NCBI GenBank assembly: GCA_014843695.1
Contig: CM026395.1
Coordinates: 44,378,396-44,442,395 of the forward strand
Length of the DNA: 64,000 nucleotides
Direction of reading: 5' to 3'
Source: Archivesica marissinica
Taxonomy: Eukaryota; Mollusca; Bivalvia; Venerida; Vesicomyidae
Below are positions 1 to 9,811 of this stretch, piece after piece. The notes beneath the pieces are model-generated. The model saw only the letters and a program-made list of their open reading frames with translations, made no database searches and was not told where the DNA came from. Numbering within the stretch: the first letter of the stretch is position 1; each line of letters starts with the position of its first letter. A program made the position numbers and the translations under genes.

Positions 1-16
1 AATTAGAGGTTATTAA

Positions 17-252
17 CCCATTCAACACCAAGTAACTGACATGGACTGGTCCATGATATTTTTAGACCAATAAATTAATAACAAAATTACATTTGGATCA
101 GTTCATTTATCAAAATGGGTAATTTTTTTTCTAAAAATAGTTATACTACTTGAAAAAAGTGCAGATCCTGATGAGACGGCTCGTCACGATCCGGCTCATC
201 TTGATCTACACTTTTTTGTAAGCCAATTTAGAGGTCTGTGGTGTTGAAAGGG
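17..252. mobile_element. piggyBac-type MITE
   Basis: Both ends carry an inverted repeat of about 16 bp beginning CCC(A/T)TTCAACACCA, and each is flanked by TTAA (13-16 and 253-256), the target-site signature of piggyBac elements. There is no ORF. The interior holds an imperfect hairpin around 150-222. It lies in the 3'-ward part of the neprilysin-like gene region. The family assignment rests only on TTAA and the CCC/GGG termini. Confidence 0.6.
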
Positions 253-719
253 TTAAACCGCGGAGGTGGGCCATTTGTGGATATTGGCGCACCCTATGGA
301 GATACTGGCCCGGTAGAGCCGAAAATCGAAATATATTGCCCGCGTCGACCAGATATTTTGCTTTTGTACTATTAAATTTGTTACTATTTATAGTAACGTA
401 TGCAATAAATAATTATTCTGAATGATGTTTGTTCATATATATCAGTGGTATAAGTCGTGTGAAGAAACGTGACTTCAGCCGTAGAGTGAGTTAGGTTCTA
501 GACAAGTTCCAGGGACATTGTCTGAACTAAATCTCTAATTCAGTTATGAAACTAGCCTCGGTTCCAGTCTTCTGTCGATTTTTACTAAGGCAAAATGACA
601 AACGTTGATATTATCAGAAACTGAATACGGCCCAATTAATGGTCTCAGTGTTACAGATGTATTTATGTATATATGATTGACCAGGCAAAATATATCGACG
701 CCTATTCCCAGGCTATAAT

Positions 720-895
720 TAGCCACAATGTTAAGACATTGAGTTTGGTTAAAAATCCACGCTGTTAGAACTTGAGTTTGTTTAAAAATTCACGCTGTTA
801 AGAACTTGAGTTTGGTTAAAAATCTACGATGTTAAGAACTTTAGTTTGGTTAAAAGTCCACAATGTAAAGAACTTGAGTTTGGTTACGAAGACAT
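720..895. repeat. about 33-bp minisatellite, about 5 copies
   Basis: A unit containing 'gagtttggttaaaaat' and 'cacgctgttaagaactt' repeats with small changes. Short overlapping ORFs here are by-products of the repeat. The rest of 257-1011 is AT-rich, with no exon or RNA gene that I can recognise. Confidence 0.7.
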
Positions 896-1011
896 TTAAG
901 GTCTTTAGGTCGACGTACGTAATTTGCGGTTTTAAGACAATGAGATTTTTATGGAAAAATATTGTTTTATTTAATAAAACAATATATATACTAAAAGTGA
1001 AGTATACATAC

Positions 1012-1191
1012 GTTAGCCAGTTCTATTTCCATGTTAACCACATCTCTAGCATCAGCTGCTGCAGTGCTTTGATCAGCACCGAAGGCAATAGTACTTTCTT
1101 CAATCATAGTTTGGTATGCGACAAGTGTTTTGTCGGTACGACCTTTTAAGTAGTAATCACGACTTGGCATTCCCAAATCAGGTTGATCGAT
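1012..1191 (-). CDS. neprilysin-like M13 peptidase, internal exon (leftmost seen)
   Basis: The 180-bp exon encodes 60 residues with no stop, including GMPSRDYYLKGR and VVNMEIELAN. These match the M13 (neprilysin/ECE) signature region that precedes the catalytic domain. The acceptor is TATTTTCAG at the right edge and the donor is GTATGT at 1006-1011 on the minus strand. The phase is 0 on both sides, which fits the phase-0 end of the exon at 4477-4694. Further 3' exons, including the HExxH zinc site, must lie left of the window. M13 enzymes are zinc ectopeptidases that cleave small peptides. Confidence 0.85.
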
Positions 1192-1559
1192 CTGAAAATA
1201 TAGTTTAGTGTCGAAAATTTTAAATCAAAATTCACCAAATGTTGACATTAAATGCACAGTTGCTTTAATCAAAATTTACCCAAATCAAATTTAATAATAT
1301 CTTTAAGATGTGAATTGTGAAGGGTAAACAGTGGTTGTCGCCTCAAACGGCTCGACGACAGAGGTCTATGATCTGAAGATATACATTAAACCAGGGGCAT
1401 AGCTGAGCCTTCATTAATGTGCATCCACGGGGGTAAATGTAAGCATCTACATATGCTCTAACTATCATACACACTGGAGTCAGCATTCACTTTGACACAC
1501 TTGAGCTGCATTATTATCACCAAAATATTTAACCTGGTACCGAGTTTTTTTGTTTTTTT

Positions 1560-1800
1560 ATACTTTATTTATTTTTACAACGATTGCGAAGCAAGTTTTA
1601 ACAACTTATATTAATCACTCTCGTTGGCTCGGATGAAAGCGTATATGTGGTCATTCGTGTGGGAGGAAACCCGGAGAAAACCCACCTGTCCGATCTGGCG
1701 ACCATCGTACCATCTGACATACTTCCCTGTCCGAGGAACGAACCCGGGTCGCATTGGTGAGAAGCGAGCGCGCTAACCACTGCGCTAATCGGACAGCCGG
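1560..1800 (-). mobile_element. tRNA-derived SINE, family C
   Basis: On the minus strand a tRNA-like head carries a box-A-like segment (TTAGCGCAGTGGTTAGCG) and a box-B-like segment (GGGTTCGTTCC). It ends in a tail around 'cttcgcaatcgttg'. The tail resembles that of family B and of the fragment at 40374-40440. A second, partial copy lies at 12150-12246. 1192-1559 is plain intron-like sequence. Confidence 0.65.
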
Positions 1801-1947
1801 TACTGAGTTAAACCATTTCAGTATTAACTCCTTTGTCCCGGAGATACTGTAGACTTAATTAACGAATAATGTTGTCAATGTTGCACCATTTTTGCTTGAA
1901 ATCGTCTACATGAGTTCTTCATTACTGGTATTTATTGCCATAAATTG

Positions 1948-2130
1948 CAATTTGGGGGCGGATGTTTAGCATTTTGGGGGCGGATGTTTAGCATTTTGGG
2001 GGCGGATGTTTAGCATTTTGGGGGCAGTTGTTTAGCATTTTGGGGGCGGATGTTTAGCAATTTGGGGGCGGATGTTTAGCAATTTGGGGGCAGTTGTTTA
2101 GAATGTTGGGGGCAGTTGTTTAGAATTTCC
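1948..2130. repeat. about 22-bp G-rich minisatellite, 8 copies
   Basis: The unit 'attttgggggcggatgttta' and variants with 'ggcagttgttta' repeat in tandem. Each unit has a run of five G, so the array could form G-quadruplexes on the plus strand. 2131-2480 holds no recognisable gene. Confidence 0.8.
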
Positions 2131-2484
2131 AAGAGATGAAGGATTAAATTAACTTTTTTGGTAACGCTTAAGCACTATTATCAATTTTCAATTTGTCGTT
2201 AAAACTGGGTGCCGATTTCGGCCAAAGTTGCCCATTGTTCAAATTTGAAGAATATAACAAAAACACATATCTTTCAAAATCACATGTGCACAAACAATTC
2301 CAAGATGAGAAGTTCTGGTCGCATAATATATTAGTTTTCCTTTTGTAGGGACATTATGAATATATGATACACCATAGTCTTGACATTATGGAACAACATT
2401 TACTAGTAAGGCCTTGATAGTAATGGGGTGTCATTTTTACACATGGTTGGATATCGACTATTTTACTAAATGATATACTATCGA

Positions 2485-3822
2485 CTATGCTATGTGTATA
2501 GTGTTCTATGTTGTGTGTATAGTGTTCTATACTATGTGTATAGTGTTCTATGCTATGTGTATAGTGTTCTATGCTATGTGTATAGTGTTCTATGCTATGT
2601 GTATAGTGTTCTAGGCTATGTGTATAGTGTTCTATGTGTATAGTGTTCTATACTATGTGTATAGTGTTCTATACTATGTGTATAGTGTTCTATGCTATGT
2701 GTATAGTGTTCTATGCTATGTGTATAGTGTGCTATGCTATGTGTATAGTGTTCTATGTTATGTGTATAGTGTTCTATGCTATGTGTATAGTGTTCTATGC
2801 TATGTGTATAGTGTGCTATACTATGTGTATAGTGTTCTATGCTATGTGTATAGTGTGCTATACTATGTGTATAGTGTTCTATGCTATGTGTATAGTGTGC
2901 TATACTATGTGTATAGTGTTCTATGCTATGTGTATAGTGTGCTATACTATGTGTATAGTGTTCTATGCTATGTGTATAGTGTGCTATACTATGTGTATAG
3001 TGTTCTATGCTATGTGTATAGTGTGCTATACTATGTGTATAGTGTTCTATGCTATGTGTATAGTGTGCTATACTATGTGTATAGTGTTCTATGCTATGTG
3101 TATAGTGTGCTATACTATGTGTATAGTGTTCTATGCTATGTGTATAGTGTGCTATACTATGTGTATAGTGTTCTATGCTATGTGTATAGTGTGCTATACT
3201 ATGTGTATAGTGTTCTATGCTATGTGTATAGTGTGCTATACTATGTGTATAGTGTTCTATGCTATGTGTATAGTGTTCTATGCTATGTGTATAGTGTTCT
3301 AGGCTATGTGTATAGTGTTCTATGCTATGTGTATAGTGTTCTATACTATGTGTATAGTGTTCTATGTGTATAGTGTTCTATGCTATGTGTATAGTGTGCT
3401 ATGCTATGTGTATAGTGTGCTATGCTATGTGTATAGTGTTCTATGCTATGTGTATAGTGTTCTATGCTATGTGTATAGTGTTCTATGCTATGTGTATAGT
3501 GTTCTATGCTATGTGTATAGTGTTCTATGTGTATAGTGTTCTATACTATGTGTATAGTGTTCTATGTTATGTGTATAGTGTTCTAGGCTATGTGTATAGT
3601 GTTCTATGCTATGTGTATAGTGTTCTATGTGTATAGTGTTCTATACTATGTGTATAGTGTTCTATACTATGTGTATAGTGTTCTATACTATGTGTATAGT
3701 GTTCTATGTGTATAGTGTTCTATCCTATGTGTATAGTGTTCTATCCTATGTGTATAGTTTTCTATGATGTGTGTATAGTGTTCTATGCTATGTGTATAGT
3801 GTTCTGTGCTATGTGTATAGTG
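2485..3822. repeat. 21-bp satellite array with 42-bp higher-order block
   Basis: The unit 'gctatgtgtatagtgttcta' (plus t) repeats over 1.3 kb. Because 21 is divisible by 3, long ORFs appear in several frames (heptapeptides such as YVYSVLC), and these are not genes. Between about 2810 and 3260 two variants (ttc/tgc and gct/act) alternate strictly, giving a homogenised 42-bp higher-order unit. Confidence 0.9.
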
Positions 3823-3882
3823 TTAAGTACATGACTCATAATGTACCTAGGCAAATATTACAATAATTATTTAGGGACTAGA

Positions 3883-4003
3883 ATATGCACCACTATAAAA
3901 TACGGATGAGCTTACATAAATATGTAGACACGTGCCTATAGGAATATGCACCACTATAAAATATGGATGAGCTTACATAAATATGTAGGCACGTGCCTAT
4001 AGT
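3883..4003. repeat. minisatellite block derived from exon 4477-4694 junction (2 copies)
   Basis: Two units of about 60-67 bp carry 'aatatgcaccactataaaat' followed by a 'gatgagcttacataaatatg' segment. On the minus strand each includes TTTATGTAAGC, the splice donor of the exon at 4477-4694. A second block lies at 4318-4476, directly beside the exon. 4004-4317 between the blocks is AT-rich with nothing recognised. Confidence 0.7.
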
Positions 4004-4317
4004 TTAAACATAGTTTATTTCAAACAATGATACAACATATACAAATGTATAATTTACACAAATATTTACATACATGTATGAAAAAGGATTAGAACCGAAA
4101 GCTATAGCTTATAGAGGTCTTCTCCTATAATTAGCTGCATATTGTAATTACAGTATGACAGCGTTTTAATCGTATCTGAACTATTAATTGCAATTTGAAA
4201 AGGATAAGTATAAAATTATATTAACCATGAACTGTAAACTATAATCTCAATAATATAATGAGATTATTAAGGTAATAGAAATACACTTAGTAATTAAATT
4301 ATTAAGTTGAAAATAAG

Positions 4318-4476
4318 TGCCTATAGGAAGCTGCACCACTATAAAATACGGATGAGCTTACATAAATATGTAGACACGTGTCTATAGGAATATGCACCAC
4401 TATAAAATGCGGATGAGCTTACATAAATATGTAGACACGTGGAAGCTGTGCCGATATAAAATACGGATGAGCTTAC
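4318..4476. repeat. minisatellite block abutting the exon donor (about 3 copies)
   Basis: The units match those at 3883-4003. The copy nearest the exon contributes the working donor GTAAGC at 4471-4476 on the minus strand. The other copies carry the same donor-like string farther into the intron. Confidence 0.7.
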
Positions 4477-4694
4477 ATAAAGGATATGCTTGGTTGGGTT
4501 CTTGTCGTCCGGTTTGATCCCAACGTCGATTAGTGGTATGTAATTGGTTCCATGCCTCGAATAAATGAGCAAATCTTCCAGGTTGTATGTACTAGCATTC
4601 CATTTGCCGCCGGGTTTTGAACCCAAAGATGGCAAACCACCATATCCTTCCATATAGTTGTGAATCCAAGTCAGTCCCAATTTTTCAATATTAT
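4477..4694 (-). CDS. neprilysin-like M13 peptidase, internal exon
   Basis: The 218-bp exon has acceptor AAATTCAG (ending at 4695) and donor GTAAGC. It starts in phase 1, joining the G from the exon at 7153-7236 to make Asp, and ends in phase 0. The encoded sequence includes GGLPSLGSKPGGKWNAS and PDDKNPTKHI, typical of the M13 N-terminal domain (GGWPVL / DDKN region). It feeds in frame into the exon at 1012-1191. Confidence 0.85.
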
Positions 4695-4767
4695 CTGAAT
4701 TTTGACAAATATTGGAACAATATAACTATGTTATATAAATGTTTGGTCCCCAAAGCGTTCTATGCTA

Positions 4768-4990
4768 ATGATAGCGCAGTGGATGCGCGTTCGCTTCAGG
4801 TGCGAAAGGTCCGGAGTTCGAGCCCCACTGGAGCCGTTACGATTGTGCCCTTAGGCAAGGCATTTAAATTCCACGTTGCCTCTTCTCTCTCCCTCGTGGC
4901 GATGGATTCCATCAGGAATGAGGTCTCGAGAGTGATTTATATAAGTTGAAATAACTTGTTTCGCAATCGAGCTAAAATAAATTTGTATAA
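4768..4990 (+). mobile_element. tRNA-derived SINE, family B
   Basis: The tRNA-like head has a box A-like TAGCGCAGTGG and a box B-like GAGTTCGAGCCCC. It is followed by a conserved body ('cgatggattccatcaggaat') and an A-rich tail after 'cgcaatcgagctaaaataaa'. Other copies lie at 13813-14040 (+), 14362-14596 (-), 33395-33607 (-) and 45160-45345 (+, head truncated). Confidence 0.8.
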
Positions 4991-5058
4991 ACTAAACTAA
5001 TGCTATTGATTCCCACATGTTGTATTTAAGGACAGGTTTGACTGTACACATATATCAC

Positions 5059-5815
5059 AGACGGATCTGTAGTCCAGTGGTAACACGCTGGACTGGTAAT
5101 CCAGGGATCGCAGGTTAGATCCCCCGTCTGACCCTTACAGACGGATCTGTAGTCCAGTGGTAACACGCTGGACTGGTAATCCAGGGATCGCAGGTTAGAT
5201 CCCCCGTCTGACCCTTACAGACGGATCTATAGTCCAGTGGTAACACGCTGGACTGGTAATCCAGGGATCGCAGGTTAGATCCCCCGTCTGACCCTTACAG
5301 ACGGATCTATAGTCCAGTGGTAACACGCTGGACTGGTAATCCAGGGATCGCAGGTTAGATCCCCCGTCTGACCCTTACAGACGGATCTATAGTCCAGTGG
5401 TAACACGCTGGACTGGTAATCCAGGGATCGCAGGTTAGATCCCCCGTCTGACCCTTACAGACGGATCTATAGTCCAGTGGTAACACGCTGGACTGGTAAT
5501 CCAGGGATCGCAGGTTAGATCCCCCGTCTGACCCTTACAGACGGATATGTAGTCCAGTGGTAACACGCTGGACTGGTAATCCAGGGATCGCAGGTTCGAT
5601 CCCCCGTCTGACCCTAATAAAATTAACAGTCTTTCAGGTGGGACGTTAAACCGAGGTCTCGTGTCGGTGCTTTACACCGTGCACGTAAAAGACCCAGATG
5701 AGATTCTGGAATGGGTCTCTGTCTGTATCATGCACTATCCTCCAAAATCTAAAATAACTAATCTCTTCAGGAGGTGTCGCTCATATGGGCAACCAGTAGC
5801 GACGATAAATAAACG
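5059..5815 (+). mobile_element. SINE family A with tRNA-like head repeated seven times
   Basis: Seven units of exactly 80 bp start at 5061, 5141, 5221, 5301, 5381, 5461 and 5541. Each is a tRNA-like head with box A TAGTCCAGTGG and a stem-loop whose 7-base loop CTGGTAA would give anticodon GGT (Thr). Only the last unit has the canonical box B GGTTCGATCC; the first six read GGTTAGATCC. The last unit runs into the SINE body ('gggacgttaaaccgaggtct') and ends at 'cgacgataaataaac'. Whether any unit is transcribed cannot be told. Confidence 0.8.
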
Positions 5816-6000
5816 TAAAAACACATACACATATATCGGAATTGTCATGTGAGCATCTAAACTGCTTTATCATATCAAAACAAAATAAAGATACAAACAC
5901 TGTAAGATAGAGCCTATATTTATAATATTAGCATTCTTTGTTTGTTTAATATCTAGGTTATCACAAGTGTAGTTACATGTAATGTCGATAGCCACCTTAA

Positions 6001-6580
6001 CCCTTTCCCTTCATAGAAGCACCTCTTGACGCCTTTATCAACATTGACAATGTAGTAGCCAAATCAATGTTCATAATAAAGGCCAGAATCTCATTTAGTC
6101 CCAGTAATATCTATGGAGGTGGGATAGATATGGTGACTACTTATCCACTGCATGATAGCTAAATGGCTGTCGTTTGTATGGAGATATAATAGTATATTAA
6201 CCTAAATCTCATGTAGTCCCAGTAATATCTATGTAGATGGGATAGATATGGTGACTACTTATCCACTGCATGATAGCTAAATGGCTGTCGTTTGTATGGA
6301 GATATAATAGTATATTAACCTAAATCTCTATGAAGTCCCAGTAATATCTATGTAGATGGGATAGATATGGTGACTACTTATCCACTGCATGATAGCTAAA
6401 TGGCTGTCGTTTGTATGGAGATATAATAGTATATTAACCTAAATCTCTATGAAGTCCCAGTAATATCTATGGAGGTGGGATAGATATGGCGACGAATTAT
6501 CCACTGCATGATAGCTAAATGGCTGTCATTTGTATGGAGATATAATAGTATATTAACCTAAATCTCTATGAAGGAAAGGG
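6001..6580. mobile_element. piggyBac-type MITE with internal minisatellite
   Basis: The element is flanked by TTAA at 5997-6000 and 6581-6584. Its ends are inverted repeats, CCCTTTCCCTTCATAG and CTATGAAGGAAAGGG. The interior is about four copies of a 115-120-bp unit containing 'agtcccagtaatatctatg' and 'gatagctaaatggctgtcg'. It has no coding capacity. A relative with about five units is at 34586-35237. Confidence 0.75.
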
Positions 6581-6925
6581 TTAATAAACATGTGAGTAAA
6601 ACAGAAATAAAAGTGTTATTCTTTATCCAATTTGTTGACCATTAAATTTTATGATCTATTCATTATACTAGTTCATTAATGTTTGTGTGAAATTGTGAGG
6701 TCTTTAATTTCAAAATTATTCCTATACCAGTAGTGGCATCGTAATAATATACCTGAAATACACGCCTACATAGGAATACATTCGCACGTATGACAAGATA
6801 ATGTCGATCAAAACGTTTAGTTTGCGGCTTCTTTAGTCTATATGCAAATGGCGGGTTTTTATAAAAGGGAAGTAACTGTTCTATGACATTACAGGATTTA
6901 AAAAAGAAAGAAAGTAGGCTATTTC

Positions 6926-7016
6926 CACAGGAACGTAATTTTATCCATAAGCCACCAAAGGTCTCGTACCTCTATCCTACCATTGGTGGCTTATGGATAA
7001 AATTTCACGTTCCTGT
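6926..7016. mobile_element. 91-bp hAT-type MITE with 8-bp TSD
   Basis: It is almost entirely an inverted repeat: a roughly 30-bp stem from CACAGGAACG and its complement, with 'ataagccacc' in each arm. The 8-bp direct repeat GCTATTTC flanks it at 6918-6925 and 7017-7024, as expected for hAT insertions. Confidence 0.7.
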
Positions 7017-7152
7017 GCTATTTCATACTGAATGCATGGAATGAACACAACAATAATTATGTCGATCTATAATGATTACCGTGGTAACGCTAATTACATG
7101 TTTTCGTTTTCAAACATTGAAAATAATGTCCAAGAATGAATAAAATACGAAC

Positions 7153-7236
7153 CTGTATTCATACATGATTTGTAATAGTTTTTTGCTTTCTTCACAACTT
7201 CAGAGTCGGTTGTTTGACTGGGCATTTCTAGAACGG
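7153..7236 (-). CDS. neprilysin-like M13 peptidase, internal exon
   Basis: The 84-bp exon has acceptor TTTCATTGCAG and donor GTTCGT, phase 1 to phase 1. The encoded segment includes SEVVKKAKNYYKSCMNT, matching the M13 pattern 'KAK..Y.SC.N' that contributes a conserved disulphide cysteine. It joins in frame to 8145-8306 upstream and 4477-4694 downstream. Confidence 0.85.
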
Positions 7237-7424
7237 CTGCAATGAAATGGGATATGGACTAGAATGTTATGTAACACTTTTATGCTGACAACCTACTGGA
7301 CAATCACACAGCACACACACTTCAAATATGGATTCTGTCATCTAATATAGATTATATGAGCAAATATTGATTGTCTGTGTAAAGTTTGTAAACATTCTCA
7401 TACCTACCGGTTGTACTTACATAA

Positions 7425-8144
7425 ATTTGGAATTGAGTAGTTCATGCCTATTGGCTGTACTTACATTTGAAATTGAGTAACTCATACATATTGGCTGTAC
7501 TTACATTTGAAATTGAGTAACTCATACCTATTGGCTGTACTTACATTTGAAATTGAGTAACTCATACATATTGGCTGTACTTACATTTGAAATTGAGTAA
7601 CTCATACCCATTGGCTGTACTTACATTTGAAATTGAGTAACTCATACATATTGGCTGTACTTACATTTGAAATTGAGTAACTCATACCTATTGGCTGTAC
7701 TTACATTTGAAATTGAGTAACTCATACCTATTGGCTTTACTTACATTTGAAATTGAGTAACTCATATCTATTGGCTTTACTTACATTTGGAATTGAGTAA
7801 CTCATACCTATTGGCTGTACTTACATTTGGAATTGAATAGTTCATACCTATTGGCTGTACTTACATTTGAAATTGAGTAACTCATACCTATTGGCTTTAC
7901 TTACATTTGAAATTGAGTAACTCATACCTATTGGCTGTACTTACATTTGAAATTGAGTAACTCATACCTATTGGCTTTACTTACATTTGAAATTGAGTAA
8001 CTCATACCTATTGGCTGTACTTACATTTGGAATTGAGTAGTTCATACCTATTGGCTGTACTTACATTTGGAATTGAGTAGTTCATACCTATTGGCTGTAC
8101 TTACATTTGGAATTGAGTAACTCATGCCTATTGGCAGTACTTAC
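7425..8144. repeat. 40-bp minisatellite spanning a splice donor, about 18 copies
   Basis: The unit 'ttggctgtacttacatttga' plus 'aattgagtaactcataccta' repeats with period 40. On the minus strand each unit reads CAAATGTAAGTACAGCC. This matches the 3' end and donor of the adjacent exon (8145-8306) almost exactly. The array therefore carries about 18 donor-like sites in the downstream intron. Confidence 0.85.
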
Positions 8145-8306
8145 ATTTGACAGTGACAGATACATCATCCCCGAGTTTTGTAAATGTACCAAATGCACCC
8201 TTGTCTTCTGGAATCACGTGCGTTTTGAGCCAAGTACCACAAGCAAAGTTGTAAAAGTCGTCGCATGGCTTTATGTTCGTGTCCATGGCCTCCATCAGAC
8301 GTGAAG
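8145..8306 (-). CDS. neprilysin-like M13 peptidase, exon with N-terminal cysteine motif
   Basis: The 162-bp exon has acceptor CGTATTGCAG and donor GTAAGT, phase 1 to phase 1. It encodes SRLMEAMDTNIKPCDDFYNF and then ACGTWLKTHVIPEDKGAFGT. This is the hallmark start of the M13 ectodomain (PCDDFY.(F/Y)ACG.W...H.IP.D). The donor is copied many times in the minisatellite on its left. Confidence 0.9.
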
Positions 8307-8309
8307 CTG

Positions 8310-9029
8310 CAATACGAAACATAATCAAATGCATGTGAGATGAAACAACTGAAAATAAACGAGACATTGTAAGTTGCTGTAGCGAGAAAGATATAGTATA
8401 TGGCAATAAAATGCTTGAACTCAGGGACGTTGAAACAATCTTGATGCACGGACTTCCTTGTTGCCATCAGTAATAATGTATTTCCTATTCTTGATGGAAC
8501 CAGCGTGCAATACATGTAGTAATCGTACGGTGGCCATTTTGTTTTGTGTTTGCGTCAGTACATACCCCCAAATTGCAACGGAACGTATTTACTCTATATG
8601 CAACATGTCGTCTTGACAGGGCAATGTCAAAATCATGTTACACTAATCCTATATTGGTAGTTTACATACTTTTTTGATACAACTTGAATGAATATCGAGT
8701 GGTTGAAGTTCATTGGCTTCAAATCATTTGCCCCTCAGTGCTGTTAACATATTTATTTGTTCATTATGGGAAAAACATATTCAATGGTGGCCATTTTGAA
8801 CATCTGCCAATTGACCCAAATTTATCATTATTCTTCTTTAATTATTTATTATAGAATTTCTGAATACTATTTTGGTCTATGCATAACTATTATGATTTTA
8901 CATGCCTTAATAGCGAATATATTGTTAAACCATTTTCAGATTGGCGGCCATTTTGTGCCCAAAGGTGAGAACTTCACACCCACCTGGATATCATTATATA
9001 TGTCCTATAGATAAATAATAATAAAGAAA
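8310..9029. other. intron, nothing recognised
   Basis: AT-rich, with no conserved reading frame, tRNA or repeat. The short ORFs here have no protein-like composition. Confidence 0.5.
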
Positions 9030-9292
9030 ACTTTATCCTGGAATTTGGGGTTTAGGCCCCTACTGTCGGACTATGTAGGTTTGAATCCCATTGGGGTGTC
9101 ACATTCGTTCATGTGAAGAAGCTATCCTGCTGACTTGCTTGCGAGAGTTCGGTGATTCTACACGTGTGCTTGAAATACTGGTCGGAGGGGTACACGGGAT
9201 CTTCCTCCACCAATAATAATAGGACAGTCGCCATATCACATACGCTGTTGGTGCGACTTTACGCCCCCAAAATAAACTAACATTAGTATGAC
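9030..9292 (+). mobile_element. SINE-like element, family E
   Basis: A box B-like segment (GGTTTGAATCCC) sits near 9080. The tail reads 'gtcgccatatcacatacgct' then 'gttggtgcgactttacgccc' and 'ccaaaataaac'. From family knowledge this resembles the common invertebrate SINE tail. There is a single copy in the window and its 5' boundary is unclear. Confidence 0.5.
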
Positions 9293-9552
9293 ATATGGAC
9301 GACATCAACATACACAAAAGGCAACAGGGGATATTTCTGTTTTCCTCACATGTTTATTAAGGTTGTCAACAATCCCCTGGTGAAAGCAAACGCCATGGAT
9401 ATAATTATAATGATCTTTTGACCTTATTTCACTGTAAATTAGTTTGAATAAATTAAAAGCTAAATAATTACACGAGGTCCATGTGAGGTTTTGTGGGTCA
9501 GACTTTAGTATGACTTTAGTATGAACAAACATTATATAAACTGTAACCATAC

Positions 9553-9588
9553 CTGCCATGACGCAGCCCTGTGTAACACATATGCCAT
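9553..9588 (-). CDS. neprilysin-like M13 peptidase, 36-bp microexon
   Basis: The acceptor is TTATTTCAG and the donor is GTATGG, phase 1 to phase 1. It encodes GICVTQGCVMA, the paired-cysteine motif (C..(T/P).C) that comes immediately before the A-S-R-L segment of the next exon in M13 proteins. It joins in frame to 32245-32277 and 8145-8306. Its short size is offset by the exact motif and the phase match. Confidence 0.8.
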
Positions 9589-9800
9589 CTGAAATAAATA
9601 AAGACGTGTAACACATGCCATCTGAATTAAATAAAGACGTGTAACACATATGCCATTGGAAATAAATAAAGATGTGTAACACATATGCTATTGGAAATAA
9701 ATAAAGGCGTGTAACACATATGCCATCTGAATTAAATAAAGACGTGTAACACATATGCCATCTGAATTAAATAAAGACGTGTAACATATATATCCCATCT
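9572..9800. repeat. about 38-bp minisatellite spanning a splice acceptor, 6-7 copies
   Basis: The unit 'gtgtaacacatatgccatct' plus 'gaaataaataaagac' repeats directly upstream of (and including) the acceptor and 5' half of microexon 9553-9588. On the minus strand each copy reads TTTATTTATTTCAGATGGCA, so each carries an acceptor-like site. Confidence 0.8.
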
Positions 9801-9811
9801 AAATTATCAAT

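Noticed and set aside
2618..3636. Long plus-strand ORFs with YVYSVLC repeats
   Set aside because: Produced by the 21-bp satellite, which has no stop in several frames.
5059..5614. Seven tandem tRNA-Thr genes
   Set aside because: The last unit runs into a SINE body seen elsewhere, and six units have an altered box B and T-loop; there is no acceptor-stem pairing typical of a real tRNA gene.
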